NCBI RefSeq assembly: GCF_964642095.1
Contig: NZ_OZ209244.1
Coordinates: 744,001 to 808,000 of the forward strand
Direction: 5' to 3'
Source of the DNA: Fretibacterium fastidiosum
GTDB lineage: Bacteria; Synergistota; Synergistia; Synergistales; Aminobacteriaceae
DNA: 64,000 bases
A model generated the notes under the pieces. It saw only the letters and a program-made list of their open reading frames with translations, made no database searches and had not been told where the DNA came from. Of the stretch, positions 34,323-42,865 are shown in pieces. The first letter of the stretch is position 1. Each line of letters starts with the position of its first letter. The position numbers and the translations under genes are program-made.

Positions 34323-34371
34323 AGGAAATTTTCGTCATGGGAGAGGAAATTTTTTCTCGAAATGCTATAAT
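34323..34371. promoter_or_regulatory. direct repeats and -10 box between GLUG gene and AraC gene
   Basis: AGGAAATTTT occurs at 34323-34332 and again at 34344-34353, exactly 21 bases apart, with a TATAAT at 34366-34371 on the plus strand. Two direct repeats one or two helix turns apart are the usual target of AraC-type regulators. I propose that the AraC-family product binds here to control itself, the GLUG lipoprotein or both. Confidence 0.5.
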
Positions 34372-34429
34372 ACTTTAGTTTGTCAGGACTAACAAAAGGT
34401 GCGATGCCTTGTCGAGAATGGAAGCCTGA

Positions 34430-35467
34430 ATGAGGAAGCCCATAATGATTGAACGGTCTTGCAGCGTCACCTTCAGGGATCACATAGAGTTTTTTGAGGC
34501 AATCCATGAGACGGGGAGGCCCGTGAAGGCTCCAAAGGCGGACGACCCGGAGGGTGGGCTGGTTTGTCTATCAGCTCCATTTGCGGAAATCCTTCTGGAA
34601 ACCCACAGCCTGTTCCATGGTGTGAGCCTGAACGTTCTCAATATCTCGCCTAGGGCGGACATCGTCATACCCTACGATTTCGGCGGTGGCGTCCTGGGGA
34701 TGGACTACCTCGCAGACGGCTCTTACCTCCTGGACGAGAGCAGCGGCAGAATGGTTTCGCCCGGGGACCTCTTTCTCCTGCCGCCGTCGGGCTGCAGGGG
34801 CAGCATGACCTTTCGCGGCGGAAGGCCGAGCAGAACCATCGCCTTTGGCGGTCCCGGGAAGATATTATCGGACCTCCTCGGAGAGGATGGCGGTGCATTG
34901 TGGGCGGAAGCGCTCAGGGCTGGCAGCGGATACGGAAGCGAGCCTCGTTTGCTGCGTGCGCCACAGGCCATGGCCGGTTCTTTTCTGCAGATGCTGCATT
35001 ATGACTATCCAACTCGGGTCAAGCGCTTGTTCCTCGAGGGCAAGCTGATGGAGATACTGTCGCGGATAATCGCCAGGGGATTGCCGTCTGAGGAAAACGA
35101 GGGGAATGGCGGGGACGCCTTCGAGCTGGAGCGGATCAGAATGATTCCAGGGATTCTGATGGAGCGCATAGACAACCCACCGTCGATCTCCGAACTCGCC
35201 CATGAGCTGTCCGTCAACTCCACCACGATGAAGAAGGGCTTCAAAAATATCTTTGGCGAGCCGATTTATGCCCATCACAGGAACCTGTGTTTGAGCCAGG
35301 CCGCGACGCTGCTGCTAGAGACGGACAAATCCGTTTTTGAAATTGCCTCCGACGTCGGCTATTCCAACAGCGGAAACTTCGGCAGCGCCTTCAAGAGGCG
35401 CTACGGCGTCTCCCCGATCCGGTATCGGCAGAATGGGCGCAGCGCGCTGCCGCTCCAGGAGCCCTGA
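34430..35467 (+). CDS. AraC family transcriptional regulator
   Basis: A 345-residue regulator. The N-terminal part (about 40-170) has a short beta-rich block with LFLLPPSG, as in cupin-like ligand domains. The C-terminal two-HTH DNA-binding region begins near residue 235. ISELAHELSVNSTTMKKGFK (first HTH) and IASDVGYSNSGNFGSAFKRR (second) match the family, ending in YGVSPIRYR. I took the first ATG; a second one 5 codons on has a good GAGGAAG site and may be the true start. It points away from the GLUG lipoprotein gene. Confidence 0.92.
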   Translation: MRKPIMIERSCSVTFRDHIEFFEAIHETGRPVKAPKADDPEGGLVCLSAPFAEILLETHSLFHGVSLNVLNISPRADIVIPYDFGGGVLGMDYLADGSYLLDESSGRMVSPGDLFLLPPSGCRGSMTFRGGRPSRTIAFGGPGKILSDLLGEDGGALWAEALRAGSGYGSEPRLLRAPQAMAGSFLQMLHYDYPTRVKRLFLEGKLMEILSRIIARGLPSEENEGNGGDAFELERIRMIPGILMERIDNPPSISELAHELSVNSTTMKKGFKNIFGEPIYAHHRNLCLSQAATLLLETDKSVFEIASDVGYSNSGNFGSAFKRRYGVSPIRYRQNGRSALPLQEP

Positions 35468-35699
35468 TTCCCCAGACTATCGGGCCAAAGGCAAGGGGCA
35501 CGAACAAAGCTCTCGATTTTGAAGACAGAGGAGGGCCAGCAGGGCCAATTTTTTGAAAAAATCTCCCCTGCTGGATAGTTCTGTTTACCCTACCCCTCCC
35601 TGCGGATTTGGGAGGCCCCTCCCTTCCTGCCGCCCTGCGGTTGGGTTATAATTAACGTTGTAAACCGTCACTGCGGGACCTCGAAATGGAGGGGCAACG

Positions 35700-37169
35700 T
35701 TGCCGGATTATCTCTCTGCCTTTCAGAATACGTCCTCAGCCGCCGCCGTCATCATGTCCGTAGCGCTCATGCTGTTCTCCGGATTCATCGCGACGCGCCT
35801 GACGAAGCGCCTGAGGCTGCCCGACGTGACCGCCTACATCGTCTCCGGCATCCTGATCGGGCCCTACTGCCTGCACCTCGTCCCCCCTCGGATCATCGAG
35901 GGCATGGACTTCCTGCCGGACATCGCGCTCGCCTTCATCGCGTTCAGCACGGGCGAGTTCTTCAAGGTGTCCGTGCTGAAGAAGAACGGGCTGAAGGTGG
36001 TCGTCATCACGATCCTGGAGGCGTTCCTGACCTCGGTCTTCGTCTTCGTCGCCGCCTGGTTCGTCCTCCGCCTCAACTTCGCCTTCTCGATCGTCCTGGC
36101 CGCCCTCGCCTCGGCGACCGCCCCCGCCTCGACCATGATGACGATCCGGCAGACGGGCGCAAAGGGGGACTTCGTCAACACGCTCCTGCAGGTCGTGGCG
36201 CTGGATGACGTCGTCGGATTGGTCGAATACAGCATCGCCATCTCCGTCGCCCTGGCGTCGATCTCCGGCAGGGGCGGGTTCAGCCTCCGGAACGTCCTCC
36301 TTCCGATCGTCGTCAACGCGGGAGTTCTGGGCCTCGGCTGCTTCTTCGGCCTCGTGATGAAGTGGATGCTGTTCCAAAGGCGCTCCACCGACAATCGGCT
36401 GATCATCTCCATCGCCCTTTTGTCCTCGTTCTGCGGCATCTGCACGCTGTTCGACGTCTCTCCGCTCCTGGGCTGTATGTCGATGGGCACGGTCTACATC
36501 AACCTCACCGAGGACGACAAGCTGTTCAAGCAACTGAACTACTTCAGCCCTCCGATCCTCCTCCTGTTCTTCGTCCGATCAGGGGTGTCGTTCCAGTTGG
36601 GCGCGCTCTTCCGCACTTCGGCCGCCGTTGGTAGCGTGCCGCTCCTCCTCGTCGGGGTCATCTACTTCCTCGTCCGGATCCTGGGGAAGTACGCCGGCGC
36701 CTTCTGGGGCTGCTTTCTCGTGCGCAAGCCGAAAAACGTCCGGAACCACCTCGGCCTGGCCCTGATCCCACAGGCGGGCGTCGCCATCGGCCTCGCGGCC
36801 CTCGGCGCCAGGACGCTCGGAGGGGAGACGGGGAGTGCACTACAGACCATTATTTTGGCCTCCAGCGTCCTCTACGAGTTGATCGGTCCGGCCTGCGCCA
36901 AGCTCTCGCTGTACCTGTCGGGGTCCTACCAGACGCGGATCGAGGACATCGTTCCGGAGGAGGACCTTTCGCAGGGCGAGGGCCAGAAGTCCTCCATAGA
37001 GCTGCTGATCGAGAGGATACAGAAGATACAGAAGGACCTCCCGCCCCCAAAGACGCTCCTCTCGGAGGAAGAGGAGGCCTTTCTGGAGGCGTCGGAGAAG
37101 CAGTATGCGGCGATGGAGGCGGGCCGCCGCTACGCGAACATCCACCACTCGCGCACGAGGAGGTTTTAG
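35700..37169 (+). CDS. cation:proton antiporter (CPA2/KefB type)
   Basis: A 489-residue membrane protein with about 12 helices in the first 400 residues and a charged cytoplasmic tail. Family landmarks are RLPDVTAYIVSGILIGPY near residue 40, FIAFSTGEFF, and AALASATAPASTMM followed by LLQVVALDDVVGL, the region carrying the antiporter's conserved Asp. The tail includes a helical LIERIQKIQKDL. It likely exchanges Na+ or K+ for H+. The start is TTG with GGAGGGG 6 bases upstream. It is followed after 6 bases by the MgtC-like gene, so the two are probably one operon. Confidence 0.88.
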   Translation: MPDYLSAFQNTSSAAAVIMSVALMLFSGFIATRLTKRLRLPDVTAYIVSGILIGPYCLHLVPPRIIEGMDFLPDIALAFIAFSTGEFFKVSVLKKNGLKVVVITILEAFLTSVFVFVAAWFVLRLNFAFSIVLAALASATAPASTMMTIRQTGAKGDFVNTLLQVVALDDVVGLVEYSIAISVALASISGRGGFSLRNVLLPIVVNAGVLGLGCFFGLVMKWMLFQRRSTDNRLIISIALLSSFCGICTLFDVSPLLGCMSMGTVYINLTEDDKLFKQLNYFSPPILLLFFVRSGVSFQLGALFRTSAAVGSVPLLLVGVIYFLVRILGKYAGAFWGCFLVRKPKNVRNHLGLALIPQAGVAIGLAALGARTLGGETGSALQTIILASSVLYELIGPACAKLSLYLSGSYQTRIEDIVPEEDLSQGEGQKSSIELLIERIQKIQKDLPPPKTLLSEEEEAFLEASEKQYAAMEAGRRYANIHHSRTRRF

Positions 37170-37175
37170 GACATC

Positions 37176-37904
37176 ATGAACGCGCAAATCAACGGCCTGA
37201 CCGCGTCAATCCTTGGAGGGTGGACGGCGGAGCTCAACGTCCGCTCCGTCATGCTGAGGATCCTGATGTCGGTCGTCCTGGCGGCGATCATCGGCTGCGA
37301 ACGGTCCAGCAAGCGGCATTCCGCAGGACTGCGCACCTTCATCCTCGTCTCCCTGACCTCCACGACGGCCATGCTGACGGACCTGTACCTCTGCCAATCC
37401 GCCCCGGAGCGGTTCCCCTTCATCTCGGCGGCGGCCGTCGTCGGCGCCGCGATGATCAGCGTCAACGCCATCCTGTTCAGCTCGAGGAGCCAGATCAAGG
37501 GCCTGACCACGGCGGCGGCCCTCTGGTCCTGCGGGCTGGTCGGGATGGCGCTGGGCGCCGGGCTCTACACGGTGGCCCTGATCTCGTTTCTGGCCCTGTT
37601 TTCCTCCCTGGCCCTGTTCCCGCCCATCGAAACGTACATGAAGGACAAGTCGAACCACTTCGAGATCCACCTGGAGCTGAAGAGCAAGGGCAACCTGCAG
37701 TACTTCGTCACGACGGTCCGGCGCCTGGGGATTCGGATTGAGGACATAGAATCCAACCCCGCGTACCTGAACTCGGGCCTGAGCGTCTACACCGTCTCCC
37801 TCACCATCAACAGCGCCGAGCTGAAGAAGTACAAAAAGCACAGCGAGATCATCGAGGCCCTGAGGTCGCTCGAGTACATCTCCCACATCGAGGAGATCAA
37901 CTGA
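37176..37904 (+). CDS. MgtC/SapB family membrane protein
   Basis: A 242-residue protein. The family signature appears as AIIGCERSSKRHSAGLRTFILVSL (in MgtC, GLERE...AGLRTH) near residues 37-60, and again in QIKGLTTAAALWSCGLVGMALGAG. About five membrane helices are visible in the first 150 residues. The C-terminal part (about 158-242) is soluble and reads like an ACT-type domain. MgtC proteins support survival at low magnesium or inside hosts, partly by acting on F-ATPase. Its partner here is the preceding antiporter, so ion homeostasis is likely. Confidence 0.88.
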   Translation: MNAQINGLTASILGGWTAELNVRSVMLRILMSVVLAAIIGCERSSKRHSAGLRTFILVSLTSTTAMLTDLYLCQSAPERFPFISAAAVVGAAMISVNAILFSSRSQIKGLTTAAALWSCGLVGMALGAGLYTVALISFLALFSSLALFPPIETYMKDKSNHFEIHLELKSKGNLQYFVTTVRRLGIRIEDIESNPAYLNSGLSVYTVSLTINSAELKKYKKHSEIIEALRSLEYISHIEEIN

Positions 37905-37945
37905 CCACGCCGGGCGCGGCCAACCGTCAAATCTGGAGGCAACGG

Positions 37946-38893
37946 ATGAAGGAAGTTCATATCGACTGCGGGGCCGCCCCGTCAGCGGAGGGCAAGATGG
38001 CTAGACGCGACGTCCTGCTGCTCCTGGCGGTGGCCGTCGTCTGGGGCGTCAACTTCGCGGTCGTCAAGACCGGGCTGAGGTCGGTGCCGCCCCTCTTCCT
38101 GGTCTTTTTGAGGTACCTGTTCATCGTCCTCCCTCTGATCTTCTTCGTGAAGAAGCCCGCCGTCTCCTGGCGGACGATGGCGGCCTACGCGCTGCTCAGC
38201 GGGGTGGGACAGTTTTCCTTCATGTTCTATTCGCTCAAGATCGGCATGCCCGCGGGGCTGGCCTCGGTGGTCATGCAGTCCCAGGCCATCTTCACCCTGA
38301 TCCTGTCGGCGCAGTTCATGGGGGAGAGGATCGGAGGAGCTCAGCTCGCCGGCATCGGCCTGGCCGCCGTCGGCCTGGGACTGATCGGCGGCCCCTTCGG
38401 GGCGGCAGCGGTCCCGACGGCGGCCTTTCTGATGAACCTCCTGGCCGCGTTCTGCTGGAGCTCTTCCAACCTCATCGTCAAGAGGGCGTCCGAGGAGAGC
38501 CTTCGGAGCGGAAGGAGCCTCGACATGATGGAGATGATCGTCTGGTCCTCGATCTTCGTCCCCCTCCCCATGCTCGGCCTCTCCCTCGTCGGCGACGGGC
38601 CGTCTGCCATCCTGCAGTCGCTGGCGCAGATCGACGCCGCCGCCGTCCTCTCCGTCCTCTACCTCGTCGTCCTGTCCACGCTCTTCGCATACTCCGCCTG
38701 GAACCAGATGATCGCCGCGTACTCCGCCGGAAGGGTCGCGCCCTTCTCGCTCCTCGTGCCCGTCACGGGATTGCTGAGCGGGATGCTGTTTCACGAGGAG
38801 CGGGTGGCCCCCCTGCAGTGGGCGGGGATAGCGGCCGTCGTCGCCGGTCTGGCCGTCTTCCAGCTTGGAGAACGCCGGCCCCACGCCCGTTAA
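37946..38893 (+). CDS. EamA/DMT family transporter
   Basis: A 315-residue protein of the drug/metabolite superfamily, with ten helices in two five-helix EamA halves. VVWGVNFAVVKTGL near residue 33 starts the first half; CWSSSNLIVKRAS near 170 starts the second. The RYLFIVLPLIFFV and LLVPVTGLLSGMLF blocks are conserved. Such proteins export amino acids or other metabolites. A possible alternative start is the internal ATG before ARRDVLLLLA. It is 41 bases from the MgtC-like gene. Confidence 0.88.
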   Translation: MKEVHIDCGAAPSAEGKMARRDVLLLLAVAVVWGVNFAVVKTGLRSVPPLFLVFLRYLFIVLPLIFFVKKPAVSWRTMAAYALLSGVGQFSFMFYSLKIGMPAGLASVVMQSQAIFTLILSAQFMGERIGGAQLAGIGLAAVGLGLIGGPFGAAAVPTAAFLMNLLAAFCWSSSNLIVKRASEESLRSGRSLDMMEMIVWSSIFVPLPMLGLSLVGDGPSAILQSLAQIDAAAVLSVLYLVVLSTLFAYSAWNQMIAAYSAGRVAPFSLLVPVTGLLSGMLFHEERVAPLQWAGIAAVVAGLAVFQLGERRPHAR

Positions 38894-38996
38894 GGAAATA
38901 CTGGTGAAGCCGTTGAGGACGCCGCACGTTTCCCTTTATGCTTTGGGTAGCTTGTTTTTTACGTGGGACGATGAGAAGGCGGAAAGAGAGAGGCGT

Positions 38997-39200
38997 ATGA
39001 GCGACAATTATCCAAGTGACTATCCACGCAGCCGGAAGGAAGCCATCGCGGCTTTGCGCACGGTTCGGGATGAGGACATAGACTTCTCGGACATCCCGGC
39101 GACAATCGACGAGGAGTTGAAGCGTTTCCGCCGCGGAGGTGTTGATCGCTCGCGCGTCGCTGCCGCAGCCCCCGGAGGACGTTCCTGCGGAATACGGTAA
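38997..39200 (+). CDS. BrnA-like antitoxin (orphan, 67 aa)
   Basis: Starts MSDNYPSDYPRSRKEAIA, with AGAGAGG 3 bases before the ATG. The core RTVRDEDIDFSDIPATIDEE is typical of BrnA-type antitoxins (DEDIDFSDIP then a short linker). A basic tail RRGGVDRSRV follows. The same frame upstream, from a TTG at 38952, encodes FFTWDDEKAERERR, which matches the start of a BrnT toxin (FxWDxxKA). So only about 15 toxin codons remain, fused in frame to the antitoxin. Confidence 0.6.
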   Translation: MSDNYPSDYPRSRKEAIAALRTVRDEDIDFSDIPATIDEELKRFRRGGVDRSRVAAAAPGGRSCGIR

Positions 39201-39213
39201 CGTTTCGATCTGA

Positions 39214-39324
39214 AGCGCCGGCCGGGCCGAGTGGGGGCAGCTGGCAGCCTTTGAACGGTCCGTGAGCGCTCTCGAAAACGAGACGATGGATTCTATCGCG
39301 CAGTACGACGGAACGGGAGCCTGA
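39214..39324 (+). pseudogene. short coding remnant
   Basis: A 37-codon open stretch reading AEWGQLAAFERSVSALENET to a stop, with no start codon or ribosome-binding site. Composition suggests the tail of a coding gene whose front is gone. It follows the toxin-antitoxin remnant. Confidence 0.35.
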
Positions 39325-39351
39325 GAAAACCGATCGGGGAGGCGACGTGTG

Positions 39352-40347
39352 ATGGAACAAAGCATGGAAGGACTGCTGCTGTCCTTTGACGAACGGTATC
39401 CCTGCTGGACGCCCGCGATGCTGGCGCTGGCGGAGCTGGACCGGACGGCGGCCGACGACCTGACGCGCGAGGGGCTGCTGGAGTTCGGAGAGGGCGCCTA
39501 CAGCCTGTCGCCAACGGGGAGGGAGGCGTTTTTGAAGCTCGCGGGTGAGGCCTGCCTGCCCTCCAGGCCGGGGGAGGCCCCGGACAGGAAGCGGGCCGCC
39601 CGATGGGGGGAGCTGATGCTGCTCCTGGACAAGCGGCACCTCCAGCGATGGGGGGTGAAGGAGTACGTCGCCCCGTTCCGGTTCGCGCTGCCCAACGTCA
39701 GGGGTGAGGACCTCTTCGTCATGGACGGGGCCGCTCCGGGCTGGCGCTACCCGGACGCGCCCGTCTTCAGGAGGATGGCCGAGGACTTCCCGGAGACGGG
39801 GGTGGCCGCGCGAACCCGTCCCATGCCGGGCGCGGAGGAGGTCCGCGCGTGGCTCGCGGCGAACGCCCCCGGTCTGCGGGACGCGGAGTTCGACCTGCTG
39901 TACAAGAGCCGATACGACTTTCAGGACTACGCGAAGTTCCCGCCCCTCCCCGCGGACCCCTGCGGCCTGTTCAACGCCGACCATTTCCTCTTTGCCTTCA
40001 TGCCTCCCCCCGCGCCAGAGAGCCTGCCCGAATACCTGGAAAAGGTCGGGGAGTTCCAGATGTTTCTGACGATGCTCAGGAGGCTCTACCTTCCGGGCTA
40101 CGTGGACCTGGACGCGATGGATCAGGACGGCGTCAACTGGCTCCTCTTTGCCTTTACGGAGGAGCGGGACGCAGAGCGCTGCGTGAAGCTGCTGGGCCCG
40201 ATCGCCGAGGCCCTTCCGGGGCCTGCGGCGCCCCTGGAGCTGTGGAGCGTCAGCCTCGAAGGGCTGCGGGACTACCCAGGAGGGCAGGCGGAGACGATAT
40301 GGGATATCCTGCCCTTCGCGGCCCATTCCATCTACCGCCTCACCTGA
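39352..40347 (+). CDS. protein of unknown function (331 aa)
   Basis: Starts MEQSMEGLLLSFDERYPCWT; GGAGG lies 9 bases before the ATG. The N-terminal 60 residues (LTREGLLEFGEGAYSLSPTGREAF) look like a winged-helix domain. The middle has FRFALPNVRGEDLFVMDGAA and RTRPMPGAEEVRAWL; the C-terminal half is rich in Leu and aromatic residues (LFNADHFLFAFMPPPAPE, QMFLTMLRRLYLPGY). No signal peptide or membrane helices. I do not recognise a family. It stands alone, facing ftsH, with a strong hairpin in between. Confidence 0.75.
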   Translation: MEQSMEGLLLSFDERYPCWTPAMLALAELDRTAADDLTREGLLEFGEGAYSLSPTGREAFLKLAGEACLPSRPGEAPDRKRAARWGELMLLLDKRHLQRWGVKEYVAPFRFALPNVRGEDLFVMDGAAPGWRYPDAPVFRRMAEDFPETGVAARTRPMPGAEEVRAWLAANAPGLRDAEFDLLYKSRYDFQDYAKFPPLPADPCGLFNADHFLFAFMPPPAPESLPEYLEKVGEFQMFLTMLRRLYLPGYVDLDAMDQDGVNWLLFAFTEERDAERCVKLLGPIAEALPGPAAPLELWSVSLEGLRDYPGGQAETIWDILPFAAHSIYRLT

Positions 40348-40383
40348 TCCCCGCGGCACCACGGTCCGCACAGAGGAAAAATC

Positions 40384-40420
40384 GACGGGAGGAAGGGGCT
40401 ATCCGTCCCCTCCTCCCGTC
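40384..40420. terminator. hairpin between the 331-aa gene and ftsH
   Basis: GACGGGAGGAAGGG pairs with CCCCTCCTCCCGTC over a short loop. It lies between convergent genes and probably serves both. Confidence 0.6.
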
Positions 40421-40455
40421 TCGCGCCTTGACGAACGGCAATCCCCCGTCAGGCC

Positions 40456-42357
40456 TTACCGTCCTCCGAGTGAAGCGTCCGCGGACTTCTCCTCTGCCGG
40501 GACGGATCCCTCCACGCGCCGGATGATCTCCCGTATCTCGTCGCCCGTGATGGCCTCCTTCTCCTGAAGCACGCGCGCCGCCTCGTGCAGCGTCGCCTCG
40601 TGGGCCTTCAGGAGCTCCACCGCCGTCTCCTGCGCCTTGCTCACCAGGCGGCGGATCTCCTCGTCGATCGCCTCGAAGGTGCTGCTGCCCAGGTCCGTGC
40701 GGCTCTCGGCCTCACTGTGCAGGTAGGTCATGGCACGCCCGGCGTAGCGCACCGGCCCCAGACGGCTCGACATGCCGAACTCCGTCACCATGCGCCGCGC
40801 CGTCTCCGTGGCGCGCTCCAGGTCGTTGGAGGCCCCCGTGGAGGGCTCCTGGAAGATCAAAAGCTCCGCCGCCCGGCCGCCCAGCAGCACCGCCAGGCGC
40901 GACTGCAGCTCCGCCTCCCCCACGATGTACTGGTCCTCCGTCGGCATCTGCATGGTGTAGCCCAGGGCGCCCCGGGCCGTCGGGATGATGCTGACGCGAT
41001 GTACCGGGTCCGTGCCGGGCAGGAAACAGGCCGCCAGGGCGTGGCCCGTCTCGTGGTAGGCCACCCGCCGCCGCACCGCGGGCGTCAAAGGGGTCCTGCG
41101 CTGCAGGCCCGCCACCACGCGCTCGACGGCCAGGTCGAAGTCCTGAGCGGACACCTTCTCCGCCTTGCGGCGCACCGCCATGAGCGCCGCCTCGTTGGCG
41201 ATGTTCGCCAGGTCCGCGCCCGAAAAGCCGGGGGTCACCTTCGCCAGCGCCTTGAGGTCCACGTTGTCGTCCAACGGGACCTCCCGCGTGTGAATCTGAA
41301 GGATATCCCGCCGCCCCTCCTCCGTCGGGAGCACTACCTGGATCTGGCGGTCGAAGCGCCCCGGGCGCAGCAGCGCCTGGTCCAGTATCTCCGGCCGGTT
41401 CGTCGCCGCCATGATGACGACGCCCGTGTTGGGCGTGAAGCCATCCATCTCCGCCAGGAGCTGGTTCAGGGTGTTCTCCTGTTCGCTGTTGCCCGTCATG
41501 GAGAGCGCGCGGGACTGCCCGATGGCGTCGATCTCGTCGATGAAGATGATGCAGGGCGCCTTCTTCTTGGCCTGCTCGAACATGTCGCGCACCCGCGCGG
41601 CGCCGACGCCGACAAACATCTCCACGAAGCTGGACCCTGTGATGAAGAAGAAGGGCACGCCCGCCTCGCCCGCCGTGGCCTTGGCCAGCATCGTCTTGCC
41701 CGTGCCGGGCGGCCCCACCAGGAGGACACCCTTCGGCAGCTTCGCGCCGAACCGGTTGTACCGCTCAGGCTCCTTCAGGAAGTCGATGATCTCCCGAAGC
41801 TCCACCTCCGCCTCCCCCACGCCGCCCAGGTCCTTGAAGTGGACTCCCGTCATCTCGCCCTGAAGCTCCTGGGCCTTGCTGCGGCCGAAGGAGAGCACGC
41901 TGCCGCTGCCGCCGCTCATCCGCTTGAAGATGAAGTACCAGAGCAGGAGCAGGGGCAGGAAGGGCAGGAGCACGCCGAGGACCGTGTCCAGGATGGCGCT
42001 CTGCTGCGCCACGCCGCCGAAGGTGACGTCCGCGCTGGCGAGCTTCTCCACCAGGAGCGGGTCGAGGACGCGCACGACGTTCCGAACGACCGGGGCGGGG
42101 CTGCGGTCGAGGATGATCCCGCCCACGACGGGCCGGTCGCTGAGGTCGGAACTGACGGCCTTCAGCCTGTACACGATGCGCTCCGCCGCCAGATTGACCT
42201 CGTCGACGGCCCCGTTCTCGAGGTCCGCCAGAAACGTGCTGTACGGCACCTCCGTCCGGCTTTCCATGTAGGGCTTGTAGACGAGGTCCGCAAAGAGCCA
42301 CGCCAGGACAAGCGCCGCCAGGAAATACCCCGCGGAGAACTTCTGCCCCTTATTCAT
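40456..42357 (-). CDS. ftsH: ATP-dependent zinc metalloprotease FtsH
   Basis: A 633-residue membrane-bound AAA+ protease that degrades misfolded or unneeded membrane and cytoplasmic proteins. Helices lie at about 9-25 and 122-145, enclosing the periplasmic domain. The ATPase has Walker A GPPGTGKT (215-222), Walker B IFIDEID (271-277) and the second region of homology ending RPGRFDR. The zinc-protease site is HETGH (435-439), with the distal Asp of ASNDLERAT as third ligand. Length and motifs are complete. The gene is preceded by a small membrane protein on the same strand. Confidence 0.97.
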   Translation of the reverse strand: MNKGQKFSAGYFLAALVLAWLFADLVYKPYMESRTEVPYSTFLADLENGAVDEVNLAAERIVYRLKAVSSDLSDRPVVGGIILDRSPAPVVRNVVRVLDPLLVEKLASADVTFGGVAQQSAILDTVLGVLLPFLPLLLLWYFIFKRMSGGSGSVLSFGRSKAQELQGEMTGVHFKDLGGVGEAEVELREIIDFLKEPERYNRFGAKLPKGVLLVGPPGTGKTMLAKATAGEAGVPFFFITGSSFVEMFVGVGAARVRDMFEQAKKKAPCIIFIDEIDAIGQSRALSMTGNSEQENTLNQLLAEMDGFTPNTGVVIMAATNRPEILDQALLRPGRFDRQIQVVLPTEEGRRDILQIHTREVPLDDNVDLKALAKVTPGFSGADLANIANEAALMAVRRKAEKVSAQDFDLAVERVVAGLQRRTPLTPAVRRRVAYHETGHALAACFLPGTDPVHRVSIIPTARGALGYTMQMPTEDQYIVGEAELQSRLAVLLGGRAAELLIFQEPSTGASNDLERATETARRMVTEFGMSSRLGPVRYAGRAMTYLHSEAESRTDLGSSTFEAIDEEIRRLVSKAQETAVELLKAHEATLHEAARVLQEKEAITGDEIREIIRRVEGSVPAEEKSADASLGGR

Positions 42358-42404
42358 CCGGTTCCTCCATACTTTTTGCCGTTTATATTTATGTCAACCG
42401 CGGC

Positions 42405-42839
42405 TTAAAGCCGCCGGCTGCGGATCAGGGCGATGCCCCCCTCGTTGCGCCGGGTGCGCCCCTTGATCCGCTCGAACTCGCTCCGCAGGTCCGCCCGGCT
42501 GGCGTCGGACACCCCCATGTGGTCCAGCAGGACGTTCAGTCGCCCCTCCAGCTGTTCGATCTCCTTCGTCGAGGGCGGTATGGTGCGCCCCACCCCCTTC
42601 AGGCCGCTGACGGCCAGCTCCGCCACGAACAGCGCCAGCTCCGAGAGGTCCGCATCGCTCACCATGCCGCGCTCCTGCGGCTCCTCCGCCTCCCGCCGCC
42701 TGAGGGCGAACCAGAGGGCTCCCGACGCCGCAGCAAGGCACAGGGCGCCCGCCACCACGTGGTCCAGATAGAAGAGCCCCCCCGTCGCCCCGGCGAACAG
42801 TCCCGCCAGAAACAGGCCCCAGCGCGTCATCCCGCTCAT
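42405..42839 (-). CDS. membrane-anchored protein upstream of ftsH (144 aa)
   Basis: A 144-residue protein starting MSGMTRWGLFLAGLFAGATG. Two hydrophobic helices are visible (about 5-22 and 28-44), followed by a cytoplasmic coiled stretch with IEQLEGRLNVLLDHMG. Its exact start is uncertain: an ATG three codons later is equally possible. The position, 47 bases before ftsH on the same strand, suggests co-transcription and perhaps a structural or regulatory link to the protease. No family recognised. Confidence 0.65.
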   Translation of the reverse strand: MSGMTRWGLFLAGLFAGATGGLFYLDHVVAGALCLAAASGALWFALRRREAEEPQERGMVSDADLSELALFVAELAVSGLKGVGRTIPPSTKEIEQLEGRLNVLLDHMGVSDASRADLRSEFERIKGRTRRNEGGIALIRSRRL

Positions 42840-42865
42840 CCCGCCGTTCGCTCCCGGTCCCAGGG

